Shown here in pieces: positions 1 to 6,079 of a stretch of 7,595 bases of DNA (positions are counted from its first letter, which is position 1; each line of letters opens with the position of its first letter). Origin of the DNA: Aalborgiella sp043769295 (GTDB lineage: Bacteria; Pseudomonadota; Gammaproteobacteria; Burkholderiales; Burkholderiaceae_C); the NCBI GenBank assembly GCA_043769295.1, contig JAYVJL010000120.1:1-7595 (forward strand), written 5' to 3'. The notes beneath the pieces are model-generated. The model saw only the letters and a list, made by a program, of their open reading frames with translations, did not search any database and had not been told where the DNA came from. The position numbers were made by a program, and so were the translations under genes.

Positions 1-1
1 C

Positions 2-250
2 GGCATGGAACTGAGCGAAGACAACCACAAGCAGCTCTGGATACCTGCAGGCTTTGCGCATGGTTTTCTGGTGACCAGTGAGTCAGCAGAGTTTCTGTAC
101 AAAACCACCGACTATTACGCACCTGAACATGAGCGCTGCATTGCCTGGAATGACCCAGCCATTGGCATTCAGTGGCCAATCTACCAGCAGCCCAGCCTGT
201 CAGCCAAAGACCAGCAGGGGCTGGCGCTGCGCGATGCCGAGACGTTTTAA
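2..250 (+). CDS. rfbC: dTDP-4-dehydrorhamnose 3,5-epimerase, C-terminal part (left edge cuts it)
   Basis: RmlC/RfbC epimerises dTDP-4-keto-6-deoxyglucose at C3 and C5 in the cytosolic dTDP-L-rhamnose pathway. The visible 82 residues correspond to a bit less than half of a family member of about 180 residues. The frame is open to the left edge, so the ATG at 5 is an internal Met and not the start. Family landmarks are clear: QLWIPAGFAHGFLV of the cupin core, FLYKTTDYYAPEHE with the tyrosines that line the active site, WNDPAIGIQWP, and SAKD near the end, whose Asp aligns from memory with Asp170 of the Salmonella enzyme. The catalytic His of the N-terminal half lies outside the window. The product (dTDP-4-keto-L-rhamnose) and the usual partners RmlA, RmlB and RmlD, presumably upstream, imply that the polysaccharide contains rhamnose. 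GC content is like the next three genes. The identification is confident; expression cannot be judged. Confidence 0.95.
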   Translation, partial: GMELSEDNHKQLWIPAGFAHGFLVTSESAEFLYKTTDYYAPEHERCIAWNDPAIGIQWPIYQQPSLSAKDQQGLALRDAETF

Positions 251-362
251 GGGCTGAGGGTGGGGCGGTTCATCCCAGGAGCAGCGCGCTGACGGCACGG
301 CTGCCTGAACCTGACCGGCGGCATTGCCCAGACTGTGCTACTTTATGAAACGCGAAAACAAT

Positions 363-423
363 GATGAAAACAGGCTTTAGCCAAACCAGTACGGGCGCAA
401 GAAGCTACTAAAACCATAGCAAA
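363..423. repeat. Probable dispersed intergenic repeat of Comamonadaceae type
   Basis: This is the second half of the 177-bp gap between rfbC and the aminotransferase gene. It has the shape of a short repeat that I recall from many Comamonadaceae genomes: AAACAGGC..TAGC, then a spacer, GCGCAAGAAGCTAC, and an AT-rich end with GCTA..TAGC (404-407 and 417-420) that can pair as a small hairpin. I recall this from memory and found no second copy in the window. It ends 4 bases before the ATG at 428, so it occupies the place where a promoter or ribosome site would be expected. I see no convincing sigma-70 promoter, Rho-independent terminator or full JUMPstart/ops element in the rest of the gap (251-362). 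Confidence 0.45.
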
Positions 424-427
424 TCAC

Positions 428-1534
428 ATGACCCACCCCATCTACGTCACCCAGCCCAGCCTGCCTCCGCTGGCAGAGTTCATGCCCTACCTTGAAGCCA
501 TTTGGGCCAACAAAATCCTGACCAACGGCGGCCCGTTTCACCAGCAGCTTGAAAAAGCCCTGTGCCACTACCTGGGCGTTAAGCACCTGGCGCTGTTTTC
601 CAACGGCACGCTGGGACTGGTCACCGCGCTGCAGGCCTTGCGCATCACGGGTGAAGTCATAACCACGCCGTACTCCTTTGTCGCCACAGCCCATTCACTG
701 CTGTGGAACGGCATCAAACCCGTGTTTGTCGATGTAGACCCCAACACGCTGAACCTCGACCCGGCCAAGATTGAGGCCGCCATCACCCCGCAGACCACCG
801 CCATCATGCCGGTGCACTGTTACGGCCATCCGTGTGATGTAGACGCCATCCAGAAGATTGCCGACAACTACAACCTTAAGGTCATCTACGACGCCGCCCA
901 CGCTTTTGGCGTGCAAGACGACGGCGGCAGCGTGCTGCGCCATGGCGACCTGTCGGTGCTCAGCTTTCACGCCACCAAGGTCTTCAACACCTTTGAAGGC
1001 GGTGCCATCATTTGCCCCGACGCCAAAACCAAGCAGCGCATAGACCACCTGAAAAACTTCGGCTTTGTCGATGAAGTAACCGTGGTGGCCCCCGGCATCA
1101 ACGGCAAGATGAGCGAAATCAACGCCGCCTTTGGCATGCTGCAGTTGCAGCACGTTGACGAAGCGCTGGCCAAGCGCAAGTCCATTGACGCCGCCTACCG
1201 CGAAGCCCTGCGCAACGTGCCCGGTATCCGTTGCCTGCAAGACGCCGGCGAGCAGGTGGCCAACTATTCGTATTTCCCCGTACTGGTGGAAGCCGACTAC
1301 CCGCTAAGCCGCGACGCGCTCTACCAAAAGCTCAAAGACAACAGCATCTTCGCCCGACGCTACTTTTATCCGCTGATCACCGACTTTCCGATGTACCGGG
1401 GCATGCCATCGGCGCAGCGCGCCAACCTGCCGGTAGCCACAGCTGCGGCGCAGAAGGTGATTTGCTTGCCGATTTATCCTAATTTGACCCCGCAAGACCT
1501 GCAGCGCGTTATCCACATCGTGCAGGGCGTCTGA
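428..1534 (+). CDS. DegT/DnrJ/EryC1/StrS family sugar aminotransferase (VioA-like)
   Basis: A PLP-dependent, fold-type I cytosolic enzyme that moves an amino group, usually from glutamate, to a nucleotide-linked keto-sugar. The 368 residues are full length for the family. Visible motifs: NGT at 59-61 in the phosphate-binding region, YDAAHAFG at 154-161 with Asp155 for the pyridine nitrogen, SFHATK at 179-184 with Lys184 as the PLP-binding lysine, and KMSEINAAFG at 227-236. The N-terminus (VTQPSLPPL, then ILTNGGPFHQQLEKAL) is of the type I associate with VioA, which converts dTDP-4-keto-6-deoxyglucose to dTDP-4-amino-4,6-dideoxyglucose (Qui4N). A neighbouring rfbC and an acyltransferase 3 bp downstream fit that substrate. 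Production of the 4-epimer (Fuc4N) or a 3-amino sugar cannot be excluded from sequence alone. ATG 428 is the only good start: upstream in frame there is no ATG before a stop at 365. No clear Shine-Dalgarno sequence precedes it. Confidence 0.9.
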   Translation: MTHPIYVTQPSLPPLAEFMPYLEAIWANKILTNGGPFHQQLEKALCHYLGVKHLALFSNGTLGLVTALQALRITGEVITTPYSFVATAHSLLWNGIKPVFVDVDPNTLNLDPAKIEAAITPQTTAIMPVHCYGHPCDVDAIQKIADNYNLKVIYDAAHAFGVQDDGGSVLRHGDLSVLSFHATKVFNTFEGGAIICPDAKTKQRIDHLKNFGFVDEVTVVAPGINGKMSEINAAFGMLQLQHVDEALAKRKSIDAAYREALRNVPGIRCLQDAGEQVANYSYFPVLVEADYPLSRDALYQKLKDNSIFARRYFYPLITDFPMYRGMPSAQRANLPVATAAAQKVICLPIYPNLTPQDLQRVIHIVQGV

Positions 1535-1537
1535 CCC

Positions 1538-2107
1538 ATGGCCATGCTGAGGCGCGAGGCCATCGAAATGCTCGGGTTTGCATCCGTGGGCGAGAACGTC
1601 CAGATTTCGGATCGGGCTTCGTTTTATGGCGCCGACCGGATTACCCTAGGCAGCAACACCCGCATTGATGACTTTTGTGTGCTGTCCGCCGGATTGGGTG
1701 GCATCTGTATTGGTCAGCATGTGCACATCGCCGTCTATTCGTCCCTGATTGGCGCCGGAAAAATCACGCTCAGTGATTTCTGCAACATCTCTTCGCGCGT
1801 TTCTATCTACACCAGCAGCGACGACCCCTCTGGCGCCACCATGACCAACCCAACGGTTCCTGGCGAATACACCGGCGTTACGCATGCCGATGTATTTCTG
1901 GGTAAGCATGTCCTGGTGTTTGGCGGAAGTGTCATCCTGCCCGGTGTGACCTTGGAGGACGGGGTGGTAATAGGGGCGCTCAGCTTGATCAAAAGAAACT
2001 GCCAGGCATTTGGCATTTATGCCGGAAATCCGGCCCAGCGCATCAAGGAGCGCAAACGCGATTTGCTGGAGTTGGAGCATCGGTTTATGGCCGGCAAGCT
2101 GAAATAG
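1538..2107 (+). CDS. Left-handed beta-helix (hexapeptide repeat) acyltransferase
   Basis: A 189-residue member of the LbH acyltransferase superfamily, which uses acetyl-CoA or another acyl-CoA in the cytosol and works as a trimer. Hexapeptide-type repeats run from about residue 23 to 90 (for example ITLGSN, ICIGQH, ITLSDF) and again from about 119 to 155 (VFLGKH, VILPGV, VVIGAL). They are interrupted by a loop at about 92-118 that would carry acceptor-binding residues. The C-terminal GIYAGNPAQRIKER is the usual capping segment. It begins 3 bp after the aminotransferase stop, so the pair is surely co-transcribed and probably coupled. The likely role is N-acylation of the amino sugar made by that enzyme, giving for example dTDP-Qui4NAc. 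O-acetylation of the finished glycan is an alternative, since this family contains both. AGGG about 9-10 bases upstream supports ATG 1538, though ATG 1544 is also possible. It lacks the N-terminal nucleotide-sugar domain of the PglD type. Confidence 0.88.
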   Translation: MAMLRREAIEMLGFASVGENVQISDRASFYGADRITLGSNTRIDDFCVLSAGLGGICIGQHVHIAVYSSLIGAGKITLSDFCNISSRVSIYTSSDDPSGATMTNPTVPGEYTGVTHADVFLGKHVLVFGGSVILPGVTLEDGVVIGALSLIKRNCQAFGIYAGNPAQRIKERKRDLLELEHRFMAGKLK

Positions 2108-2116
2108 ACGCTGGCA

Positions 2117-3637
2117 ATGTCCCTCAAGCGAAACATCCTCGCCAGCTACGCCAGCCAAATTTATGTGACGCTGGTGGGCATTCTCATCCTGCCCTTGTAT
2201 TTGAAGTACATGGGCGCGGAGGCTTATGGGCTGGTGGGCTTTTTCACCATGCTGCAAGCCTGGTTCAACCTGCTGGATATGGGCCTCACGCCAACAGTAG
2301 CGCGTGAAACCGCCCGTTTCAGGGGCGGCGCTACCGATGCGCTAAGCTACCGCCGCCTGCTGCGCGCGCTGCAACTCATCTTCTTTGTCATCGCCTTCCT
2401 CGGTGGTGGCGCCATGTTTGTGTTTTCCGGGCCCATTGCAAATGGATGGCTCAAGGTGCAAACCCTGCCACTGGCACAGGTGCAACTGGCCCTGCAGCTC
2501 ATGGCTGTGGGTGTCGCGCTACGCTGGATGTCGGGTTTGTATCGGGGCTGCATTTCAGGCGCCGAGCGGTTGGTGTGGCTGGGCGGTTTCAATGCCTTTG
2601 TGGCCACGTTGCGTTTTGTCGGCGTGCTGCCTGTATTGATATGGGTCGGGCATTCACCCGCAGTGTTCTTCACTTACCAGTTGTTGGTGGCAGTGGTTGA
2701 ACTGGCCGGCTTGGCCGCCAAGGCCTATGGTTTGTTCCCGGCTGTGCCGCCGGGGCAACCACTCGGCTGGTCGCCGGCTTCATTGTTCGCGCCCATCAAG
2801 CCTGTGCTCAGGTTCTCGCTCACTATTGCCTTCACCTCATCGGTGTGGGTGCTGGTCACGCACACCGACAAACTGGTACTTTCCAAACTACTGCCACTGG
2901 CCGACTATGGCTATTTCACCTTGGCCGTGCTGGCCGCTAGCGGGGTGATGATGATCAGCGGCCCCATCAGCGGCGCGCTACTGCCGCGCATGGCAAGGCT
3001 ACAGGCCGAAGGCGACGAGGCGGGCCTAATCAGCCTTTACCGCAACGCTACACAAATGGTAGCTGTCATCGCAATACCCGCCTGCCTCGTGCTCGCTTTC
3101 TTTGCTGAACAAGTGCTCTGGGTCTGGACTGGTGACGCGCAAGCCGCTGCACAAGCCGCGCCTGTGTTGCGTCTGTACGCACTGGGTAACGGCATTCTGG
3201 CCTTGGGCGCTTTCCCCTACTATCTGCAATATGCCAAAGGCGATTTGAAGCTGCATATGATCGGCAATGCGCTATTTGTGGTGTTGTTGATCCCCGCGTT
3301 GATTTGGGCCACCTTGCAATATGGCGTCATTGGTGCGGGATACGCTTGGCTGAGCGCTAATGCAGTGTATTTCCTGGTCTGGGTACCCAAAGTGCATGCT
3401 CGGTTTATAAAGGGCCTGCATATCCAGTGGCTGCTGCAAGATGTGGGAATAATTGTGTTGCTATCGGTGGCCGCTACCGTCGTGGTGAATAAATTTATAC
3501 ACTGGCCGCAACAGCGAATAGCCCTTGCCTGTTACGTTGCGATAGTGAGTTTGGCATTACTGACGATTGCGGCTATAGGCTCATCATGGATAAGAGAAAC
3601 AGCAAGCGGTCAATGGCGTGCTCGCTTTGCTGGATAA
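2117..3637 (+). CDS. wzx: Wzx-type lipid-linked oligosaccharide flippase (MOP superfamily)
   Basis: An inner-membrane protein that moves undecaprenyl-diphosphate-linked repeat units from the cytosolic to the periplasmic face for Wzy. The 506 residues are slightly longer than most Wzx proteins. I count about 12-14 hydrophobic segments by eye, starting with one at 8-30 and ending near 490. The N-terminus (ILASYASQIYVTLVGI, PLYLKYMGAEAYGLVGFF, then LLDMGLTPTVARETAR) is characteristic of the polysaccharide-export branch, PF01943-like. A repeat of that pattern appears at about 230-290 (RFSLTIAFTSSVWVLVTHTDK, then a segment before ADYGYF), as expected for the two-bundle MOP fold. It starts 9 bp after the acyltransferase stop, without a clear ribosome site, so coupling is likely. 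GC falls along the gene: one line near the middle (2701-2760) is 70%, while the last 160 bp are about 43-48%, the left flank of the AT-rich core. Confidence 0.9.
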   Translation: MSLKRNILASYASQIYVTLVGILILPLYLKYMGAEAYGLVGFFTMLQAWFNLLDMGLTPTVARETARFRGGATDALSYRRLLRALQLIFFVIAFLGGGAMFVFSGPIANGWLKVQTLPLAQVQLALQLMAVGVALRWMSGLYRGCISGAERLVWLGGFNAFVATLRFVGVLPVLIWVGHSPAVFFTYQLLVAVVELAGLAAKAYGLFPAVPPGQPLGWSPASLFAPIKPVLRFSLTIAFTSSVWVLVTHTDKLVLSKLLPLADYGYFTLAVLAASGVMMISGPISGALLPRMARLQAEGDEAGLISLYRNATQMVAVIAIPACLVLAFFAEQVLWVWTGDAQAAAQAAPVLRLYALGNGILALGAFPYYLQYAKGDLKLHMIGNALFVVLLIPALIWATLQYGVIGAGYAWLSANAVYFLVWVPKVHARFIKGLHIQWLLQDVGIIVLLSVAATVVVNKFIHWPQQRIALACYVAIVSLALLTIAAIGSSWIRETASGQWRARFAG

Positions 3638-3668
3638 AGATTAATAAATCAGTATGACCGCAACCACA

Positions 3669-3703
3669 CTTGCGACTTGCTTGGTACCGGCAGAGTCGCC
3701 AAG
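3669..3703 (+). other. Imperfect 12-bp stem-loop in the gap after wzx
   Basis: The left arm at 3669-3680 (CTT, GCGACT, TGC) pairs with the right arm at 3690-3703 (GCA, AGTCGC, AAG). There is one unpaired base at 3693 and one at 3700, and the loop is 9 bases and contains GGTACC. No T-run follows, so it is not a standard Rho-independent terminator. It lies in a 98-bp gap (3638-3735) that is about 52% GC at 3651-3730, clearly richer than the gene to its right. It could be an RNA-processing or stability element, or the scar of a small mobile element. It also overlaps a possible TTG start at 3670, which I consider wrong. Confidence 0.5.
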
Positions 3704-3726
3704 GTGCAGAACAAGCAATACATTAC

Positions 3727-3730
3727 GGAG
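3727..3730 (+). promoter_or_regulatory. Ribosome binding site that sets the start at 3736
   Basis: GGAG ends 5 bases before ATG 3736. This favours that ATG over the in-frame TTG at 3670, which has no comparable site and falls inside a stem-loop. Confidence 0.7.
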
Positions 3731-3735
3731 CATTC

Positions 3736-4881
3736 ATGGGTTTTTATGATCGAATTTCGAGCAGATTAAGCAATCTGGTGCAACACATTGTATTAAGGAG
3801 GCCTAGTGTAACTTCCGCGATACGCAAAGTGCAGAAAAGCTACCTGGACGCAGAACATTGCAGTTCCTATGATTCTCTTATTGTTTTCTTTGTTCCTGGT
3901 TTCGACATGGTTTCTGGTGGCGTCATGTCGATCATTTCCTTGGCTGGTGAAACAAAAAAACTGTTTGCAGGATCAAAAACAGGTGTTTTTGTCTGTGTTA
4001 TTCCCTACCATCCTCCGCTGTCGAAATTTACTAAATTTGAGAACAATCAAGTTATTGTTAACTATCGGGATCTTTTGTCTAGATGCGGCAATGCAAAGAA
4101 AATGTTATTGCATATACCTGAAATTTATACGCATTATGTAGCTAAAAAATCTAAAAAATTGTTTGGCCGATTTGGTGGCCAGCTTTGCTTTAATATCCTT
4201 TTGCAAAATATAGATGTAGCCCCTAGTCCTGTCTTTGTTAATAAGCTGAAATTGTATGGTGCTGCGACGATTACCACGGCACATAAGGCTTATTCTGGAG
4301 AGGATACGAAAAGACGGTATGAGTGTCCGGTCCATCATTTGTCCGTATGGATAAGCCCGGAAAAGTATTTTTATAAGAAGTTCAATGAAAAAAGAAAGCT
4401 TATTGTTGTATCTCCGGACGGCCATGAATTAAGAGATGTCATCTTGAATAAAATTAAAACTCAACTTCCAGAGTTTGAATTTGTTGTGATAAAAAATATG
4501 ACTTACAGCGACTACCTGCAAATCATATCCGAGGCAAGATTTTCGCTGACTTTTGGGGAGGGGTTGGACGGATATTTTGTAGAGCCGGTGTTTTCTGGCG
4601 GCATCGGAAGTGCAGTTTATAATGCCCGGTTTTTTGATGAAGAATATAAAACTTTACCTTTCGTTTATGCGTCATGGGAAAGATTAGCACAGCATTTTCC
4701 TGCTGATGTTTTACAAGCCAATCTAAATGCTGATGAGTACAAGGCTGCGCATAAGTCACAGTTCGACATTCTGGCAAGTAATTATAGTTACGAAAATTAC
4801 CAGCATAATATTGTTTCTTATTATTCTACGTATTTTGATGGCGCAGTGAGGGGGTTAATACCTCCCTGCGCTGTTGAATAA
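3736..4881 (+). CDS. Unrecognised polysaccharide-locus protein, probable GT-B-like glycosyltransferase
   Basis: I cannot name this 381-residue protein. Its place between wzx and wzy suggests a glycosyltransferase or other repeat-unit enzyme. It has no signal peptide and no membrane segment, so it is probably cytosolic or membrane-associated; the basic N-terminus (SSRLSNLVQHIVLRR) could help it contact the membrane. Distinctive motifs are FFVPGFDMVSGGVMSI at 51-66, whose SGGV resembles the glycine-rich loop near the start of GT-B enzymes, TTAHKAYS at 180-187, VSPDGHELRD at 225-234, and LTFGEGLDGYFVEP at 271-284 followed by GSAVYNARFF. The last stretch sits where GT-B enzymes of the GT4 type have their sugar-nucleotide-binding E-x7-E region, but that exact spacing is not seen here. 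The gene is AT-rich (32% GC in the line 4081-4140) compared with 63-70% in lines from the upstream genes, so it was probably acquired. Its last codons lie in a GC-richer stem-loop. An in-frame TTG at 3670 would add 22 residues and is less likely. Confidence 0.75.
   Translation: MGFYDRISSRLSNLVQHIVLRRPSVTSAIRKVQKSYLDAEHCSSYDSLIVFFVPGFDMVSGGVMSIISLAGETKKLFAGSKTGVFVCVIPYHPPLSKFTKFENNQVIVNYRDLLSRCGNAKKMLLHIPEIYTHYVAKKSKKLFGRFGGQLCFNILLQNIDVAPSPVFVNKLKLYGAATITTAHKAYSGEDTKRRYECPVHHLSVWISPEKYFYKKFNEKRKLIVVSPDGHELRDVILNKIKTQLPEFEFVVIKNMTYSDYLQIISEARFSLTFGEGLDGYFVEPVFSGGIGSAVYNARFFDEEYKTLPFVYASWERLAQHFPADVLQANLNADEYKAAHKSQFDILASNYSYENYQHNIVSYYSTYFDGAVRGLIPPCAVE
4841..4871 (+). other. Stem-loop overlapping the 3' end of the 3736-4881 gene
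   Basis: GCGCAG at 4841-4846 pairs with CTGCGC at 4866-4871. GGGGGT at 4850-4855 pairs with ACCTCC at 4860-4865, including one G-U pair, and closes a 4-base TAAT loop. The three bases 4847-4849 bulge on the left arm. The 12-bp stem ends 7 bases before the stop codon. AT-rich DNA without a T-run follows, so it is at best a weak terminator; attenuation, mRNA 3'-end protection or a recombination scar are alternatives. Confidence 0.55.
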
Positions 4882-4987
4882 AATATTAATACTTGGCACC
4901 GATTCAGTGTGGCATAGGAATTCAGGCGCTGCGGGTTGTGCTATATACGCTAAGAGGTGTAATTGTTTATCTATGCTATCGTTTTAA
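4874..4987 (+). pseudogene. Possible remnant of a lost gene (N-terminal fragment)
   Basis: The frame from TTG 4874 gives 37 codons beginning MNKILILGTDSVWHRNSG, then AAGCAIYAKRC and a stop at 4985-4987. The beginning reads like the first strand and loop of a nucleotide-sugar enzyme, of the kind seen at the start of GT-B glycosyltransferases or polysaccharide pyruvyltransferases. Its start overlaps the upstream stop codon by 8 bases, the usual spacing in such operons. The body falls in a GC-richer stretch (36 of 70 bases at 4891-4960) inside an AT-rich region. After residue 25 or so the resemblance ends and it runs into the start of wzy. I infer that a gene between the unknown protein and wzy was mostly deleted. 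The fragment is short, no strong ribosome site precedes it, and chance resemblance is possible. Confidence 0.3.
4954..4957 (+). promoter_or_regulatory. Ribosome binding site for the TTG start of wzy
   Basis: GAGG (in AAGAGGTG) ends 5 bases before TTG 4963. No ATG or GTG near the beginning of this frame has a better placed site, so the unusual TTG start is supported. Confidence 0.65.
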
Positions 4988-6042
4988 TTGGCTGTTGTAT
5001 TTTGTTGCTCATGGCGCACACTGGTCGCCATGAACAACAGAAGCAGGTTGCGTATTTTTGTGTATTTATAATAACTGTTTTTGCTGCGGTGAGAGGATAT
5101 GTCGGTACCGATACGTATTCGTATCATATGATATTTGTTGATAACAGTGCTGAGGCAATTCTAGATATTGCAAAAATAATAGAGCCTTTTTTTGCAATAT
5201 TAATTAAATCTACCGCACTCGTAACTGATAACTCTTTTGTGTTTATTGCTTTAATATCAATAATTCAGGGGTTGATACTGGTAAAGTTGGTAAATACCTC
5301 AAAAAACCCTATAGAGTTTTTATTAATTTACATAGCCGTTTTTTATCTAAATTTCGAATTTAATATTCTCCGCGCAGGCACCGCTGTTTTACTTCTAGTA
5401 TTGGCGAATCGGATTCCAAATGACGAAGAGAATAGGACGAAATTTTATCTGATTGGTATTGCGGCAGTATTGACTCACTATTCTGCGGTGATTGGATTTT
5501 TGTCGATGGTTTTTTTAAGACAAAAGAAGACCAATACAAGGTTGCTTGCTACAGCATTGATAGTCATTTCTTTAGTGCTTGCATACTACTTCGTAATTGG
5601 TAATGACGCGCTGTACGGAAAGTATTTGATATATTCCGGTGAGTTTGGTTTTGAGGAATCGATAGCGACAAATTGGAGTTTTATTTTTGGCTTGCCGATT
5701 TATTTTTTGCTCTATATTAGTGTGGTAAATAGAAAGAACTTTCTTGGAATATCGTCACTTTTCCTTGTGTGGGTGGGTTTGCGTTGGATGACCACTATAT
5801 TGGGGTTTGCCGGCCGAGCTGAGTCTATTGTGAATGCTCTTCTTCTTTTTTCCGTAATAGAACACATATTGGTTGGTTGGCGTAAACAAGTGCGTAGTGC
5901 GGCAATATTAGGATTGACAATTATGTGGCTTATTGGTACCTTGCTTAATATAGAAGAGCCCGTGATCCCAAGTGGTCCCAGTTTCAATGATGACTATCTT
6001 AATTCGCCTTTCACACCCTACAAATTTTTATGGGAATATTGA
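4963..6042 (+). CDS. wzy: EpsG/Wzy-type O-antigen or exopolysaccharide polymerase
   Basis: A 359-residue, strongly hydrophobic inner-membrane protein with roughly ten membrane segments judged by eye. Wzy polymerases join lipid-linked repeat units on the periplasmic face. Family-type signals: an Arg and GTDTYSYHMIF at 44-58, FNILRAGTAV at 133-142 with the conserved Arg at the start of a helix, THYSAVIGFL at 171-180 with the typical His-x-Ser, and NSPFTPYKFLWEY at the C-terminus. This combination is what I associate with EpsG-family (PF14897) polymerases; the low overall conservation of Wzy is normal. Translation starts at TTG, supported by a good Shine-Dalgarno sequence. The start region overlaps the end of a possible gene remnant in another frame. 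The gene is very AT-rich (28% GC in the line 5161-5220), the lowest of the lines counted, typical of serotype-determining genes that move between strains. Linkage specificity cannot be read from the sequence. Confidence 0.87.
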   Translation: MFIYAIVLIGCCILLLMAHTGRHEQQKQVAYFCVFIITVFAAVRGYVGTDTYSYHMIFVDNSAEAILDIAKIIEPFFAILIKSTALVTDNSFVFIALISIIQGLILVKLVNTSKNPIEFLLIYIAVFYLNFEFNILRAGTAVLLLVLANRIPNDEENRTKFYLIGIAAVLTHYSAVIGFLSMVFLRQKKTNTRLLATALIVISLVLAYYFVIGNDALYGKYLIYSGEFGFEESIATNWSFIFGLPIYFLLYISVVNRKNFLGISSLFLVWVGLRWMTTILGFAGRAESIVNALLLFSVIEHILVGWRKQVRSAAILGLTIMWLIGTLLNIEEPVIPSGPSFNDDYLNSPFTPYKFLWEY

Positions 6043-6044
6043 TT

Positions 6045-6077
6045 ATGAATGTTGATTTACGTAGAGAATTTAATTAA
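6045..6077 (+). CDS. Ten-codon leader-like mini-ORF before the GT2 gene
   Basis: ATG 6045 starts 2 bases after the wzy stop and encodes MNVDLRREFN, ending in TAA at 6075-6077, 2 bases before the next ATG. GGGA lies 9 bases before its start, while the GT2 gene itself has only a distant AGAG. It could therefore serve to pass ribosomes from wzy to the glycosyltransferase gene, or be a remnant of another gene start. Chance is a real alternative at this length. Confidence 0.25.
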   Translation: MNVDLRREFN

Positions 6078-6079
6078 AA

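Noticed and set aside
264..270. GGCGGTT, similar to the core of a JUMPstart/ops element
   Set aside because: Only a partial match, without the rest of the element, in a GC-rich region where it can occur by chance.
282..305. Palindrome CAGCGCGCTG and a 4-bp GGCA/TGCC hairpin after rfbC
   Set aside because: No loop-bearing strong stem and no T-run, so it does not qualify as a terminator or operator.
377..1240. Long open frames on the - strand opposite the aminotransferase gene
   Set aside because: They lie antisense to a clear full-length enzyme; their length is explained by high GC and the codon bias of the + strand gene.
1646..2257. A 203-codon open frame on the - strand opposite the acyltransferase
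   Set aside because: It crosses the boundary of two convincing + strand genes and its translation shows no domain-like pattern.
3670..3735. TTG 3670 as the start of the unknown gene
   Set aside because: It lies in a stem-loop without a ribosome site, while ATG 3736 has GGAG at 5 bases.
4893..4921. TTGGCA followed by TAGGAA as a possible promoter before wzy
   Set aside because: The spacing is 16 bp but the -10 box matches only about half of the consensus, and the stretch is better explained by the coding remnant.
5187..5193. Seven-T and similar runs in wzy and neighbours as phase-variation tracts
   Set aside because: Runs of 7-8 are expected in DNA of about 30% GC and are too short for convincing slippage switches.
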